Source: Burkholderiales bacterium (lineage in GTDB: Bacteria; Pseudomonadota; Gammaproteobacteria; Burkholderiales; Burkholderiaceae_E). From it: a stretch of 54,732 nucleotides of DNA. Below are positions 19,618-32,261 of this stretch, one piece after another; the stretch's first letter is position 1; every line of letters begins with the position of its first letter. A model generated the notes under the pieces. It did not search any database. It was not told where the DNA came from and was given only the letters and a program-made list of their open reading frames with translations. The translations under genes and the position numbers were made by a program. Location: positions 1 through 54,732 of the forward strand of contig JAPLQF010000024.1 of the NCBI GenBank assembly GCA_026399875.1. The letters run 5' to 3'.

Positions 19618-20184
19618 TCAAACCGTCATGATCTCCTGCTCCTTGGCCTGGAGCAGCTTGTCGATTTCGACGATGAAGCGGTCGGTCAGTTTCTGAACGT
19701 CATCCTGGGCGCGACGCTCGTCATCTTCAGAGGCCGCCTTGGCCTTGATCAGATCCTTGAGGTGGCTGTTGGCGTCGCGGCGCAGGTTGCGAACCGCCAC
19801 CTTGGCATCTTCGCCTTCGGTGCGAACCAGCTTGGCCATCTCCTTGCGGCGCTCCTCCGACAGGGGAGGCATCGGTACCCGGATCAGCTCGCCAGTCATG
19901 GACGGATTGAGACCGAGATCGGACTCGCGAATCGCCTTGTCGATTGCCTGGGCCATCTTTTTTTCCCAGGGCGATACGCCAATCGTGCGCGCATCGACCA
20001 GCGTGACATTAGCCACCTGACTGATCGGCACCATGCTGCCGTAATAGTCGACCTGAACATGATCGAGAAGACCGGCATGAGCCCGACCGGTTCGGATCTT
20101 GGCCAGGCTGGTCTTGAGCGCCTCAAGCGACCTGAGCATCTTCTGCTCGGCCTGCGAGCGGATTTCGGGAATGGTAGCGGCCAT
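19618..20184 (-). CDS. frr: Ribosome recycling factor
   Basis: Works with EF-G to split ribosomes after termination. The 188 residues show the two-domain family pattern: a helical domain ([22 protein letters not shown]), the domain II segment [18 protein letters not shown], then the [18 protein letters not shown] motif and the long C-terminal helices. I place the start at the ATG at 20184 with GGAG 10 bases upstream. The TTG at 20193 would lie 2 bases from that site and is unlikely. It follows pyrH by 18 bp. Confidence 0.97.
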   Translation of the reverse strand: MAATIPEIRSQAEQKMLRSLEALKTSLAKIRTGRAHAGLLDHVQVDYYGSMVPISQVANVTLVDARTIGVSPWEKKMAQAIDKAIRESDLGLNPSMTGELIRVPMPPLSEERRKEMAKLVRTEGEDAKVAVRNLRRDANSHLKDLIKAKAASEDDERRAQDDVQKLTDRFIVEIDKLLQAKEQEIMTV

Positions 20185-20202
20185 TTGGCTCAATCTCCGG
20201 AA

Positions 20203-20937
<735 letters not shown>

Positions 20938-20947
20938 TTAACGAGAG

Positions 20948-20992
20948 CAAACTCAGCAAAAACAAATTCAGCGAAAACAAACTCGGCAAAAA
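20948..20992. repeat. Three tandem 15-bp repeats upstream of pyrH
   Basis: Plus-strand units CAAACTCAGCAAAAA (20948-20962), CAAATTCAGCGAAAA (20963-20977) and CAAACTCGGCAAAAA (20978-20992), each 15 bp with one to three differences. They end 25 bp before the pyrH ATG on the minus-strand transcript, where they read as U-rich units (UUUUUGCCGAGUUUG). A further diverged remnant may follow (ccagactagg). The repeat is AT-rich amid GC-rich flanks. Confidence 0.85.
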
Positions 20993-21064
20993 CCAGACTA
21001 GGTGAATCTCAACCCAGACGAAGACTCCGCGAGGGCACGACTGCTGTCACCGGCGCGGCTGCCG

Positions 21065-21087
21065 CCGGGGACCCGACCGGGCCCCGG
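21065..21087 (-). terminator. GC-rich hairpin after tsf, no U-tract
   Basis: CCGGGG (21065-21070) pairs with CCCCGG (21082-21087), and CCC (21072-21074) with GGG (21079-21081), a 9-bp stem with one bulged A and a 4-base loop. It lies 17 bases beyond the tsf stop on the minus strand. It lacks a run of U after the stem, so termination would be partial or Rho-assisted. It could separate abundant rpsB-tsf mRNA from pyrH-frr and the downstream genes. Confidence 0.5.
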
Positions 21088-21104
21088 ATCGGCGCGCCAG
21101 CCGA

Positions 21105-21992
21105 TCAGCGTGCAGCCGCTGCCGCGGCCTCAGCGACCTCCGCCGCAAAGTCGGACTGCTTCTTCTCGATCCCTTCGCCCACGATGAACAGCGTGAAGGC
21201 ATGCACCTTCGCGCCCCGAGCTTTCAGAAGCTGCTCGACCGTCTGCTTGTCATCCTTGACAAACGGCTGACCGAGCAAGGTGACTTCCTTGAGGTACTTC
21301 TGGACCGTACCTTCGACCATCTTGGCGATGATTTCGGCGGGTTTTCCGGATTCGGCAGCCTTTTGAGAAGCAATCGAACGCTCCTTTTCGATCAACTCGG
21401 CCGATACGCCGGTGCTGTCAAGTGCCACCGGCTTGGACGCCGCGATCTGCATCGCGAGGTCCTTGCCGAGCGCCTCTTCGCCGCCCTGGACATCAACCAG
21501 CACACCAATTCGCGAACCACCATGGATATAACTCGACACACGGCCATGGCCCGCAATGCGCACAAAGCGACGAACGGTGATGTTCTCGCCGATCTTGCCG
21601 ATCAGCGACTTTCGACGCTCCTCGACGCTGACGCCGTCGAGATCGAGCTTGGCGAGCGCATCGACATCGGCCGGCGCCTTTTCGGACACCAGTGCAGCCA
21701 GCGCACGCGCGAAGGCCTGGAAGTCGTCGTTCTTGGCGACGAAGTCGGTCTCGCAGTTGAGCTCGACCATGGAGGCAGTGCCGCCGTCGGCCGAATGATG
21801 AACCCCGACGATGCCCTCGGCGGTGACACGCGATGCCGCCTTGTTCGCCTTGTTGCCAAGCTTGACCCGAAGAATTTCCTCAGCGCGGGCCATATCGCCA
21901 GCCGCTTCGGTGAGCGCTTTCTTGCACTCCATCATCGGCGCATCGGTCTTCTCGCGCAGTTCCTTGACCATCGACGCGGTGATTTCAGCCAT
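21105..21992 (-). CDS. tsf: Translation elongation factor Ts
   Basis: Guanine nucleotide exchange factor for EF-Tu. The 295 residues start [20 protein letters not shown], the family UBA-like domain, followed by the exchange motif [19 protein letters not shown] and the [12 protein letters not shown] core. The open frame runs 255 bp further upstream through rpsB, but the conserved N terminus fixes the ATG at 21992. It is 16 bp downstream of rpsB; rpsB-tsf is the universal order. The C terminus ends in an Ala-rich tail. Confidence 0.97.
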   Translation of the reverse strand: MAEITASMVKELREKTDAPMMECKKALTEAAGDMARAEEILRVKLGNKANKAASRVTAEGIVGVHHSADGGTASMVELNCETDFVAKNDDFQAFARALAALVSEKAPADVDALAKLDLDGVSVEERRKSLIGKIGENITVRRFVRIAGHGRVSSYIHGGSRIGVLVDVQGGEEALGKDLAMQIAASKPVALDSTGVSAELIEKERSIASQKAAESGKPAEIIAKMVEGTVQKYLKEVTLLGQPFVKDDKQTVEQLLKARGAKVHAFTLFIVGEGIEKKQSDFAAEVAEAAAAAAR

Positions 21993-22008
21993 CTTGATGC
22001 TCCTTCCT

Positions 22009-22752
22009 TCAAGCCTCTTCGGCTTCGATTTCGACAAACTCTTCGTCGGAGGCACCCTTGACGATGCCTTCGAGTGCGGCCGCGCGACCTGCCAGGATGG
22101 CATCGGCCACCCCTTCGGCATAAAGCTGGATCGCCTTGCTCGAATCGTCATTGCCAGGAATGACATAGTCGATTCCGTCAGGCGAATGATTGGTATCGAC
22201 CACGCCGACCACCGGAACGCCGAGTTTGATGGCTTCGGTAATCGCAATCTTGTGATAGCCGACGTCGATCACAAAGATCGCGTCAGGCAAACCGTTCATG
22301 TCCTTGATGCCGCCGATCGCCTTGCTGAGCTTTTCCATCTCGCGGTTGAACAGCAATGCCTCTTTCTTGGACATGCGCTCGACACCGCCTTCAGCCATCA
22401 CGGCTTCCATGTCGCGCAGACGCTTGATCGAGGTCTTGACCGTCTTGAAGTTGGTCAGCATGCCGCCAAGCCAGCGCTCGTCGACATAAGGCATGCCGGC
22501 ACGACGTGCTTCCTGAGCAACAATCTCGCGTGCCTGACGCTTGGTGCCAACGAAGAGCACCGTGCCACGGTTGGATGCGAGCTGGCGCAGATATTTCATC
22601 GAGTCCTGGTACATGACCAGGGTCTTCTCGAGGTTGATGATGTGGATCTTGTTGCGATGGCCGAAGATGTAGGGAGCCATCTTGGGGTTCCAGAAGCGGG
22701 TCTGGTGGCCGAAATGGACACCCGCCTCCAGCATTTGGCGCATGGTCGACAT
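22009..22752 (-). CDS. rpsB: 30S ribosomal protein S2
   Basis: Small-subunit protein S2, 247 residues, with the standard [20 protein letters not shown] start, the [11 protein letters not shown] motif, [34 protein letters not shown], and the C-terminal nucleotide-like [20 protein letters not shown]. The tail is acidic ([10 protein letters not shown]). A GGAG site lies 8 bases before the ATG at 22752; a longer in-frame start at 22905 lies in the structured leader and is not needed. First gene of the long minus-strand operon, divergent from map. Confidence 0.98.
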   Translation of the reverse strand: MSTMRQMLEAGVHFGHQTRFWNPKMAPYIFGHRNKIHIINLEKTLVMYQDSMKYLRQLASNRGTVLFVGTKRQAREIVAQEARRAGMPYVDERWLGGMLTNFKTVKTSIKRLRDMEAVMAEGGVERMSKKEALLFNREMEKLSKAIGGIKDMNGLPDAIFVIDVGYHKIAITEAIKLGVPVVGVVDTNHSPDGIDYVIPGNDDSSKAIQLYAEGVADAILAGRAAALEGIVKGASDEEFVEIEAEEA

Positions 22753-22915
22753 GTTTATTCTCCGTCTAGGGTTGAATATCGCGGCTTTCCGGATGCCCGG
22801 ACACGGCATCTGGCCGTGCACCCAGTGGGCATGATTCCGGGGCGATCTTTCATCGCCCTCACCGCTGCGACCAACCGGACTGACCGGTTTGCCGTTGCGG
22901 CGCAAAACCGCGGAG
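22753..22915 (-). promoter_or_regulatory. Structured 5' leader of rpsB (hairpin-rich)
   Basis: This is most of the 306-bp gene-free interval between rpsB and map. Reading toward rpsB it holds three simple hairpins: AACCGG/CCGGTT (22873-22889, 5-base loop), GGGCGAT/ATCGCCC (22840-22858, 5-base loop) and CACGGC/GCCGTG (22802-22818, 5-base loop). In E. coli S2 represses its own operon through the rpsB leader; a similar role here is an inference from position and structure, not from a matched motif. No clear -35/-10 for rpsB was identified. Confidence 0.4.
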
Positions 22916-22917
22916 AT

Positions 22918-22941
22918 GTTTTACAACACAGGTTTTACAAC
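22918..22941. repeat. Direct repeat GTTTTACAAC in the rpsB-map interval
   Basis: Two exact copies of GTTTTACAAC at 22918-22927 and 22932-22941, spaced 14 bp start to start, in the divergent promoter region of rpsB and map. They are AT-rich against the GC-rich flanks. Such a pair could be a regulator half-site array or part of the rpsB promoter (reading GTTGTAAAAC on the minus strand), but no known site was recognised. Confidence 0.5.
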
Positions 22942-23020
22942 AAAGCTTTGCCACGCTTGCCTTCCGACTCAAGGCCGCATTTGACGATCAAGAAGCGGAG
23001 TGTGAAGCGTCTGGCAAGCC

Positions 23021-23026
23021 TATAAT
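23021..23026 (+). promoter_or_regulatory. Candidate -10 box for map
   Basis: A perfect TATAAT, 32 bp before the map ATG. No good -35 is at 16-18 bp: TTGACG at 22981 is 34 bp away and therefore not a partner. If used, it gives a short leader of about 25 bases with no evident Shine-Dalgarno site. Confidence 0.4.
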
Positions 23027-23058
23027 TCTAGCTTGAACAACCCCTTAACGACAAGTCG

Positions 23059-23868
23059 ATGTCGATCACGATCAAAAACGAAGCAGAAGTGGCCGCCATG
23101 CGGCTGGCCGGGCGCCTCGCCTCGGAGGTGCTCGACTTTATCGGCCCCCATGTGAAGCATGGCGTGACCACCGGCGAACTCGACACCCTGTGTCACCAGT
23201 ATATGGTCGAGGTTCAGCAGACCATCCCGGCACCGCTCAACTATGCCCCGCCTGGCTACCGCCCCTTTCCGAAGTCGATCTGCACCTCGGTGAACCATCA
23301 GATCTGCCACGGCATACCGGGCGACAAGGTGCTCAAGAACGGCGACGTCCTGAACATCGACATCACGGTCATCAAGGATGGTTTTCACGGCGACACCAGC
23401 CGGATGTTTTTTGTCGGAGAGCCCTCGATCGCAGCACGCCGGCTGTGCGAGGTGACCTTCGAGTCAATGTGGCTCGGTATCGACCAGGTCAAGCCTGGCG
23501 CAACAATCGGCGATATCGGCCATGCGATCCAGCGTCATGCTGAGGGCGTGGGCTTTTCGATCGTGCGCGAATTCTGCGGCCACGGCATCGGCCGGCGCTT
23601 TCACGAGGATCCGCAAATCCTTCACTATGGTCGCCCGGCAACCGGCGAGCGATTGCTGCCCGGCATGATTTTCACCATCGAACCAATGGTTAACGCCGGC
23701 CGACGTGAAATTCGCGAGATGTCCGATGGATGGACCATCGTGACCAGGGATCACAGCCTGTCAGCTCAATGGGAACACACCGTATTGGTGACCGACAGTG
23801 GCCATGAAGTCCTGACCATGTCGGCCGCTTGCCCCGCAAGGCCGACCCCGCTGCCTGCGGCCGCCTGA
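23059..23868 (+). CDS. map: Methionine aminopeptidase, type I
   Basis: Removes the N-terminal Met from nascent proteins after deformylation. The 269 residues carry the pita-bread fold motifs: NYAPPGYRPFPKSICTSVN with HQICHGIPGDK, the metal Asp pair in LNIDITVIKDGFHGDTSRMF, the His in EFCGHGIGRRFHEDPQI, and Glu in FTIEPMVNAG and WEHTVLVT. The ATG at 23059 has no strong ribosome site. It is divergent from rpsB, the common proteobacterial arrangement, and is followed by glnD. The C terminus ends in a short Ala/Pro tail (CPARPTPLPAAA). Confidence 0.97.
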   Translation: MSITIKNEAEVAAMRLAGRLASEVLDFIGPHVKHGVTTGELDTLCHQYMVEVQQTIPAPLNYAPPGYRPFPKSICTSVNHQICHGIPGDKVLKNGDVLNIDITVIKDGFHGDTSRMFFVGEPSIAARRLCEVTFESMWLGIDQVKPGATIGDIGHAIQRHAEGVGFSIVREFCGHGIGRRFHEDPQILHYGRPATGERLLPGMIFTIEPMVNAGRREIREMSDGWTIVTRDHSLSAQWEHTVLVTDSGHEVLTMSAACPARPTPLPAAA

Positions 23869-23935
23869 TCATGGCCCGGCGCCGTGGCAAGCGTGCTGAC
23901 TTCATGACCGATGGCTTCTGCCAGGCCGTGGCGCG

Positions 23936-26515
23936 ATGAACAACCCCCAGCCCCTTCGTCAGCCGACTGAGTCCGGCACGATGCGCGCCGAACTGCGCAG
24001 GGAACGTGCCGAACTGATCGCGCGCTTCAGGGAGCGACCCGAGGTGCATCGCCTGCTGACCGGCATGGTCCGGATCACCGATCGCAGTCTGGTCACCCTC
24101 TGGCGAGACAGCGGTATGCCCACCGATTGCTGCCTGGCCGCAGTGGGCGGATATGGTCGCGGCGAGTTGCAACCGCATTCCGACGTCGACCTGGTGATCC
24201 TGGTGCCCGATGCCGAGGCGATTCACCGCATCAAGAGCATCGAGACCTTCGTCGGCCAATGCTGGGATGTCGGCCTGGTGATCGGGCACAGCGTGCGCAC
24301 TGTCGAACAGTGCCTGACCGAGGCGGCCATCGATGTCACCGTCCAGACCAGTCTGCTGGAGCGACGCTATCTTTGCGGCAGCCGCAGGATTTATCGCACG
24401 CTTGGCGAAAAACTGAGCGCGGCAACCGACCCGCGGGCGTTTTATCACAGGAAAATGTTCGAGGTTCGGCAACGTCACGCCAAGTTTGCCGATACGCCCT
24501 ACAGCCTTGAGCCCAACGTCAAGGAAAGCCCAGGCGGACTGCGCGATCTGCAATCCATCCGCTGGATTTCGCGCGCAGCCGGGCTGGGGCTGACCTGGGC
24601 GGGCATGGCCGAGCGCGGGCTGATGACCTCGCGGGAAGCACGACTGCTCGCCAACGATGAACGGCGACTCAAGGTCATACGGGCCTGGCTGCACATCATC
24701 TCGAATCGCCGTGAAGACCGGCTGGTGTTCGATCTCCAGGCCCAGGTCGCGCAGGCCCAGGGCTTTGATGCGACCAATGCCCGGATCGCCAGCGAGCAGC
24801 TGATGCAGCGCTATTACCGGATCGCCAAGTCGGTCACCCAGCTCAGCACCCTGCTGCTGCAGAACCTCGAGGCCGAGCTCTTCCCGGAAAACGCCGGCGT
24901 CGCCAAGGCGATCGACGATGAGTTCCAGAATAATCGGGGACTGCTCGATGTCGCCGACGACACCCTGTTTGCCCGCAAGCCGGCGGCAATCCTGCGTGCA
25001 TTCCTGACCATGGAGCGCCACAGCGAACTGAGCGGCATGAGCGCCCGCACGCTTCGGGCGATCTGGCGCGAACGTGGTCGAATCGATGCGCGCTTTCGCC
25101 GCGACCCCGATAACCGGGCCGCTTTCCTGCGAATCCTGCAAAGCGACGACGCGGTCACGCATGAACTGCGGCGAATGAACCAGTGGTCGGTGCTCGGGCG
25201 CTATTTGCCGGTCTTTCGCCGAATCGTGGGACGGATGCAGCACGATCTCTTTCATGTCTACACCGTCGATCAGCACATCCTGATGGTGGTGCGCAATCTG
25301 CGTCGGTTTACCAAGGCCGAGCATGCGCATGAGTACCCGTTCTGCAGCCAGCTGATGGCAGGGTTCGAGCGCCCCTGGCTCCTTTACCTTGCGGCGCTCT
25401 TCCACGACATCGCGAAAGGTCGCGGCGGCGACCATTCGTCCCTTGGCAAGCAGGACGCCCGGCGCTTCTGTCGGGCCCACGGCCTGTCAGTCGAAGACTG
25501 CGATCTGGTCGAGTTTCTGGTCGATCAGCACCTGACCATGTCGCAGGTTGCGCAAAAGCAGGACCTGAGCGACCCCCAGACGATTGCCAGCTTCGCGGCT
25601 CGAGTCGGCTCGGAGCGGCGACTCACGGCGCTGTACCTGCTGACCGTGGCCGACATCCGGGGCACCAGTCCACTGGTCTGGAATGCCTGGAAGGGCAAAC
25701 TGCTCGAAGACCTCTATCGGCTGACCCGTGGCCTGCTGAGCGGCGAAGTCAGCAGCCCCGACGAGCGCCTCGATGCGCGACACGCTGAAGCCAGACGATT
25801 GCTGAACCTGGCCGGCATCGCCCCCGCCGCTTATGCGGATTTCTGGAAACGCCTCGAAATCGGCTATTTTCTTCGCAATGATCCGCAGGATGTCGCCTGG
25901 CACACGCAGGTGCTGCACCAGACCCCTGTGCCGGAGCATCCGGTGGTTCGCACCCGACTTTCGCCGATCGGTGCAGGCTTTCAGGTTGTGGCCTACCTGC
26001 CCGACCAGCCCGATCTGTTCGCCCGGATCTGCGGCTACTTCGACAGCAAGAATCTCTCGGTCCTCGATGCGCAAGTCCACACCACCAGCGATGGGCGTGC
26101 CCTCGACAGTTTCCTGGTGGTCGACCCGAGCCACTCGTTTGAATATCGAGACATCCTCTCTCTGGTCGAGGTCGAGCTCGCGGCGCGACTGACCCAGCGC
26201 AAGCCGCTCGAAGCGCCGGTGCGCGGCCGACCGTCGCGTCGGTCACGCTACTTCCCGATCGCCCCTCAGGTCGACCTGCGCCCCGACGATCGCGGCAATC
26301 GCTACCTGCTGTCGGTGGTCACCAACGACCGCACCGGGCTGCTCTATGGCATCGCCCGCGCGCTGACCCGCCATGGCGTCAACCTGCAGGCCGCGCGCAT
26401 CATGACGCTGGGCGAACGGGTCGAGGATGTCTTTCTGATTGAAGGACCTGCGCTGGCCAATGCGCGCCAGCAGATCCAGCTTGAAAACGACCTGCTGGCG
26501 GCGATGCAGGATTGA
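23936..26515 (+). CDS. glnD: Bifunctional uridylyltransferase / uridylyl-removing enzyme GlnD
   Basis: Senses glutamine and uridylylates or deuridylylates PII proteins, which sets nitrogen assimilation. The 859 residues show the nucleotidyltransferase motif GGYGRGELQPHSDVDLVIL (about residues 71-89), the linker NVKESPGGLRDLQ, an HD phosphohydrolase domain with LFHDIAKGRGGDHS (about 487-500), and two C-terminal ACT domains (VVAYLPDQPDLFARICGYF and VVTNDRTGLLYGIARAL). The start at 23936 overlaps the stop of a 22-codon open frame that begins 2 bp after map, so translation may be coupled. No PII gene is in the window. It converges on def. Confidence 0.97.
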   Translation: MNNPQPLRQPTESGTMRAELRRERAELIARFRERPEVHRLLTGMVRITDRSLVTLWRDSGMPTDCCLAAVGGYGRGELQPHSDVDLVILVPDAEAIHRIKSIETFVGQCWDVGLVIGHSVRTVEQCLTEAAIDVTVQTSLLERRYLCGSRRIYRTLGEKLSAATDPRAFYHRKMFEVRQRHAKFADTPYSLEPNVKESPGGLRDLQSIRWISRAAGLGLTWAGMAERGLMTSREARLLANDERRLKVIRAWLHIISNRREDRLVFDLQAQVAQAQGFDATNARIASEQLMQRYYRIAKSVTQLSTLLLQNLEAELFPENAGVAKAIDDEFQNNRGLLDVADDTLFARKPAAILRAFLTMERHSELSGMSARTLRAIWRERGRIDARFRRDPDNRAAFLRILQSDDAVTHELRRMNQWSVLGRYLPVFRRIVGRMQHDLFHVYTVDQHILMVVRNLRRFTKAEHAHEYPFCSQLMAGFERPWLLYLAALFHDIAKGRGGDHSSLGKQDARRFCRAHGLSVEDCDLVEFLVDQHLTMSQVAQKQDLSDPQTIASFAARVGSERRLTALYLLTVADIRGTSPLVWNAWKGKLLEDLYRLTRGLLSGEVSSPDERLDARHAEARRLLNLAGIAPAAYADFWKRLEIGYFLRNDPQDVAWHTQVLHQTPVPEHPVVRTRLSPIGAGFQVVAYLPDQPDLFARICGYFDSKNLSVLDAQVHTTSDGRALDSFLVVDPSHSFEYRDILSLVEVELAARLTQRKPLEAPVRGRPSRRSRYFPIAPQVDLRPDDRGNRYLLSVVTNDRTGLLYGIARALTRHGVNLQAARIMTLGERVEDVFLIEGPALANARQQIQLENDLLAAMQD

Positions 26516-26555
26516 TCGAGGCGGCGGCCTGCCACGGCGTCAAGCCCGATGAAGG

Positions 26556-26586
26556 CCGATTGCCTGACAACGACCGATTGCCCGAC
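26556..26586. repeat. Short tandem repeat between glnD and def
   Basis: CCGATTGCCTGAC (26556-26568) and CCGATTGCCCGAC (26574-26586) recur at an 18-bp period in the 86-bp gap between the convergent stops of glnD and def. One mismatch in 13. The gap has no obvious intrinsic terminator. Confidence 0.6.
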
Positions 26587-26601
26587 GATGGCCGCGGGCC
26601 T

Positions 26602-27132
26602 TCAGTCTTCGCTCAGCCGTTGTCCAGGGAAAAGCGCCTCGGTGAAGCCGAATCGGGCCAGGTCACGGATTCGCCTCGGGTAGAGAATGCCGTCGAGATG
26701 ATCGCATTCGTGCTGCACGACGCGGGCGTGAAAGTCGGTCGCGGTGCGGTCAATCGCCTTGCCATCCGCATCGTAGCCACGGTATCGGATATGGCCGAAG
26801 CGCGGCACCCAGCCCCGCATTCCGGGCACAGACAGGCAACCTTCCCAGCCCTCCTGCTCGTGCGGTGAAAGCGCCTCGATCACCGGATTGATCAGCACCG
26901 TCTGCGGCACAGGGTCAGCATCAGGATAGTTAGGATGCGACGCGATGCCGAAGATCACGACGCGCAGATCGATCCCGATCTGGGGTGCGGCGATCCCGGC
27001 GCCATCGCGCGCGGCCATGGTGTCGAACAGATCGTCGATCAGGGCGTGCAGTTGCGGCGAGCCGAAGTCGGTCACCGGACGCGCCACCCGCAGCAGCCGC
27101 GGATCGCCCATTTTCAGCACATCGCGAATCAT
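26602..27132 (-). CDS. def: Peptide deformylase
   Basis: Metalloenzyme that removes the formyl group from initiator Met. The 176 residues contain all three family motifs: [10 protein letters not shown] (motif 1), [11 protein letters not shown] with the metal Cys (motif 2), and the HECDHLDG box with the two metal His and catalytic Glu (motif 3). Its ATG overlaps the stop of the methylthioinosine phosphorylase gene by four bases. The usual fmt partner is not adjacent, so this may be a second, stand-alone copy; whether another def exists cannot be known from this window. Confidence 0.95.
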   Translation of the reverse strand: MIRDVLKMGDPRLLRVARPVTDFGSPQLHALIDDLFDTMAARDGAGIAAPQIGIDLRVVIFGIASHPNYPDADPVPQTVLINPVIEALSPHEQEGWEGCLSVPGMRGWVPRFGHIRYRGYDADGKAIDRTATDFHARVVQHECDHLDGILYPRRIRDLARFGFTEALFPGQRLSED

Positions 27133-27923
27133 CGTGCGTCGGCCTTGCCGCCGGTCTCTGCGGCTGATGCGGCGCCCGATGCGACCGACGCACGAAGGCA
27201 GGCCGACAGAATCCGACGAACGCGCTCCATGGCGTGCTCCATCACGACGCCGATGGCCTCGAGGGAAATCGCCTGCGCGCTCTCGCCGATACCGGCCGCA
27301 TGGTTGGCCACCACGGCCAGCGCTCCGTAAGGCAATTCGAGTTCGCGCGCCAGGGCGGCTTCCGGCATGCCGGTCATGCCCACCAGATCGCAGCCGTCGC
27401 GCTGCATCCGGCGAACTTCGGCAGCAGTCTCGAGGCGCGGACCCTGGGTGCAGCCGTAAGTGCCGCCAAGCGCGACCGTCTCACCGATCGCACGGGCCGC
27501 TTGCGCAAAGCGCGCGCGCACGCTTTCTGAGTAGGGGTGGGTGAAATCGATATGGGTCACCGGATCATCCGGACCCTCGAAAAAGCTGCCTTTTCGCCCA
27601 CTGGTGTAATCGATGATCTGATCCGGAATGACCAGCGCTCCGGGCCCGAGGTCGGCGCGAATGCCGCCAACGGTGGCAACCGCCAGTACTTGAGTGACAC
27701 CCACTTCGCGCAATGCCCACAGGTTGGCGCGATAGTTGATTTCGTGCGGCGCGAGGGTATGCCCGTAGCCGTGTCGCGCCAGAAAGACCAGGTCGACACC
27801 CTCGATCGCACCAAAAGTCAGGGCACAGGAAGGGTCGCCATAGGGTGTGCGAACCACCTCGCGCCGCCGGCGATCGAGGTCGGTCAGATTGGCCAGGCCG
27901 CTGCCACCAATGATTGCGTACAT
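27129..27923 (-). CDS. S-methyl-5'-thioinosine (or related) purine phosphorylase, MTAP/PNP family
   Basis: A 264-residue phosphorylase of the MTAP/PNP superfamily. It shows the phosphate-binding [20 protein letters not shown] region, the [20 protein letters not shown] motif, [15 protein letters not shown] and [18 protein letters not shown]. In this family an Asp near the C terminus selects 6-aminopurines, while Asn selects 6-oxopurines. Here the motif is VANHAAGIG, with Asn, which favours methylthioinosine or another 6-oxopurine nucleoside over methylthioadenosine. That would be the salvage route known from Pseudomonas aeruginosa, with a separate deaminase. It lies 3 bp after galU and overlaps def. 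Confidence 0.88.
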   Translation of the reverse strand: MYAIIGGSGLANLTDLDRRRREVVRTPYGDPSCALTFGAIEGVDLVFLARHGYGHTLAPHEINYRANLWALREVGVTQVLAVATVGGIRADLGPGALVIPDQIIDYTSGRKGSFFEGPDDPVTHIDFTHPYSESVRARFAQAARAIGETVALGGTYGCTQGPRLETAAEVRRMQRDGCDLVGMTGMPEAALARELELPYGALAVVANHAAGIGESAQAISLEAIGVVMEHAMERVRRILSACLRASVASGAASAAETGGKADAR

Positions 27924-27926
27924 CGC

Positions 27927-32257
<4,331 letters not shown>

Positions 32258-32261
<4 letters not shown>

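Noticed and set aside
22752..22905. Longer N terminus for S2 starting at 22905
   Set aside because: The conserved protein starts at 22752 with a GGAG site; the upstream part is the structured leader.
23690..25480. Long minus-strand open frame (596 codons) opposite map and glnD
   Set aside because: No domain, composition of an antisense frame, and both opposite genes are certain.
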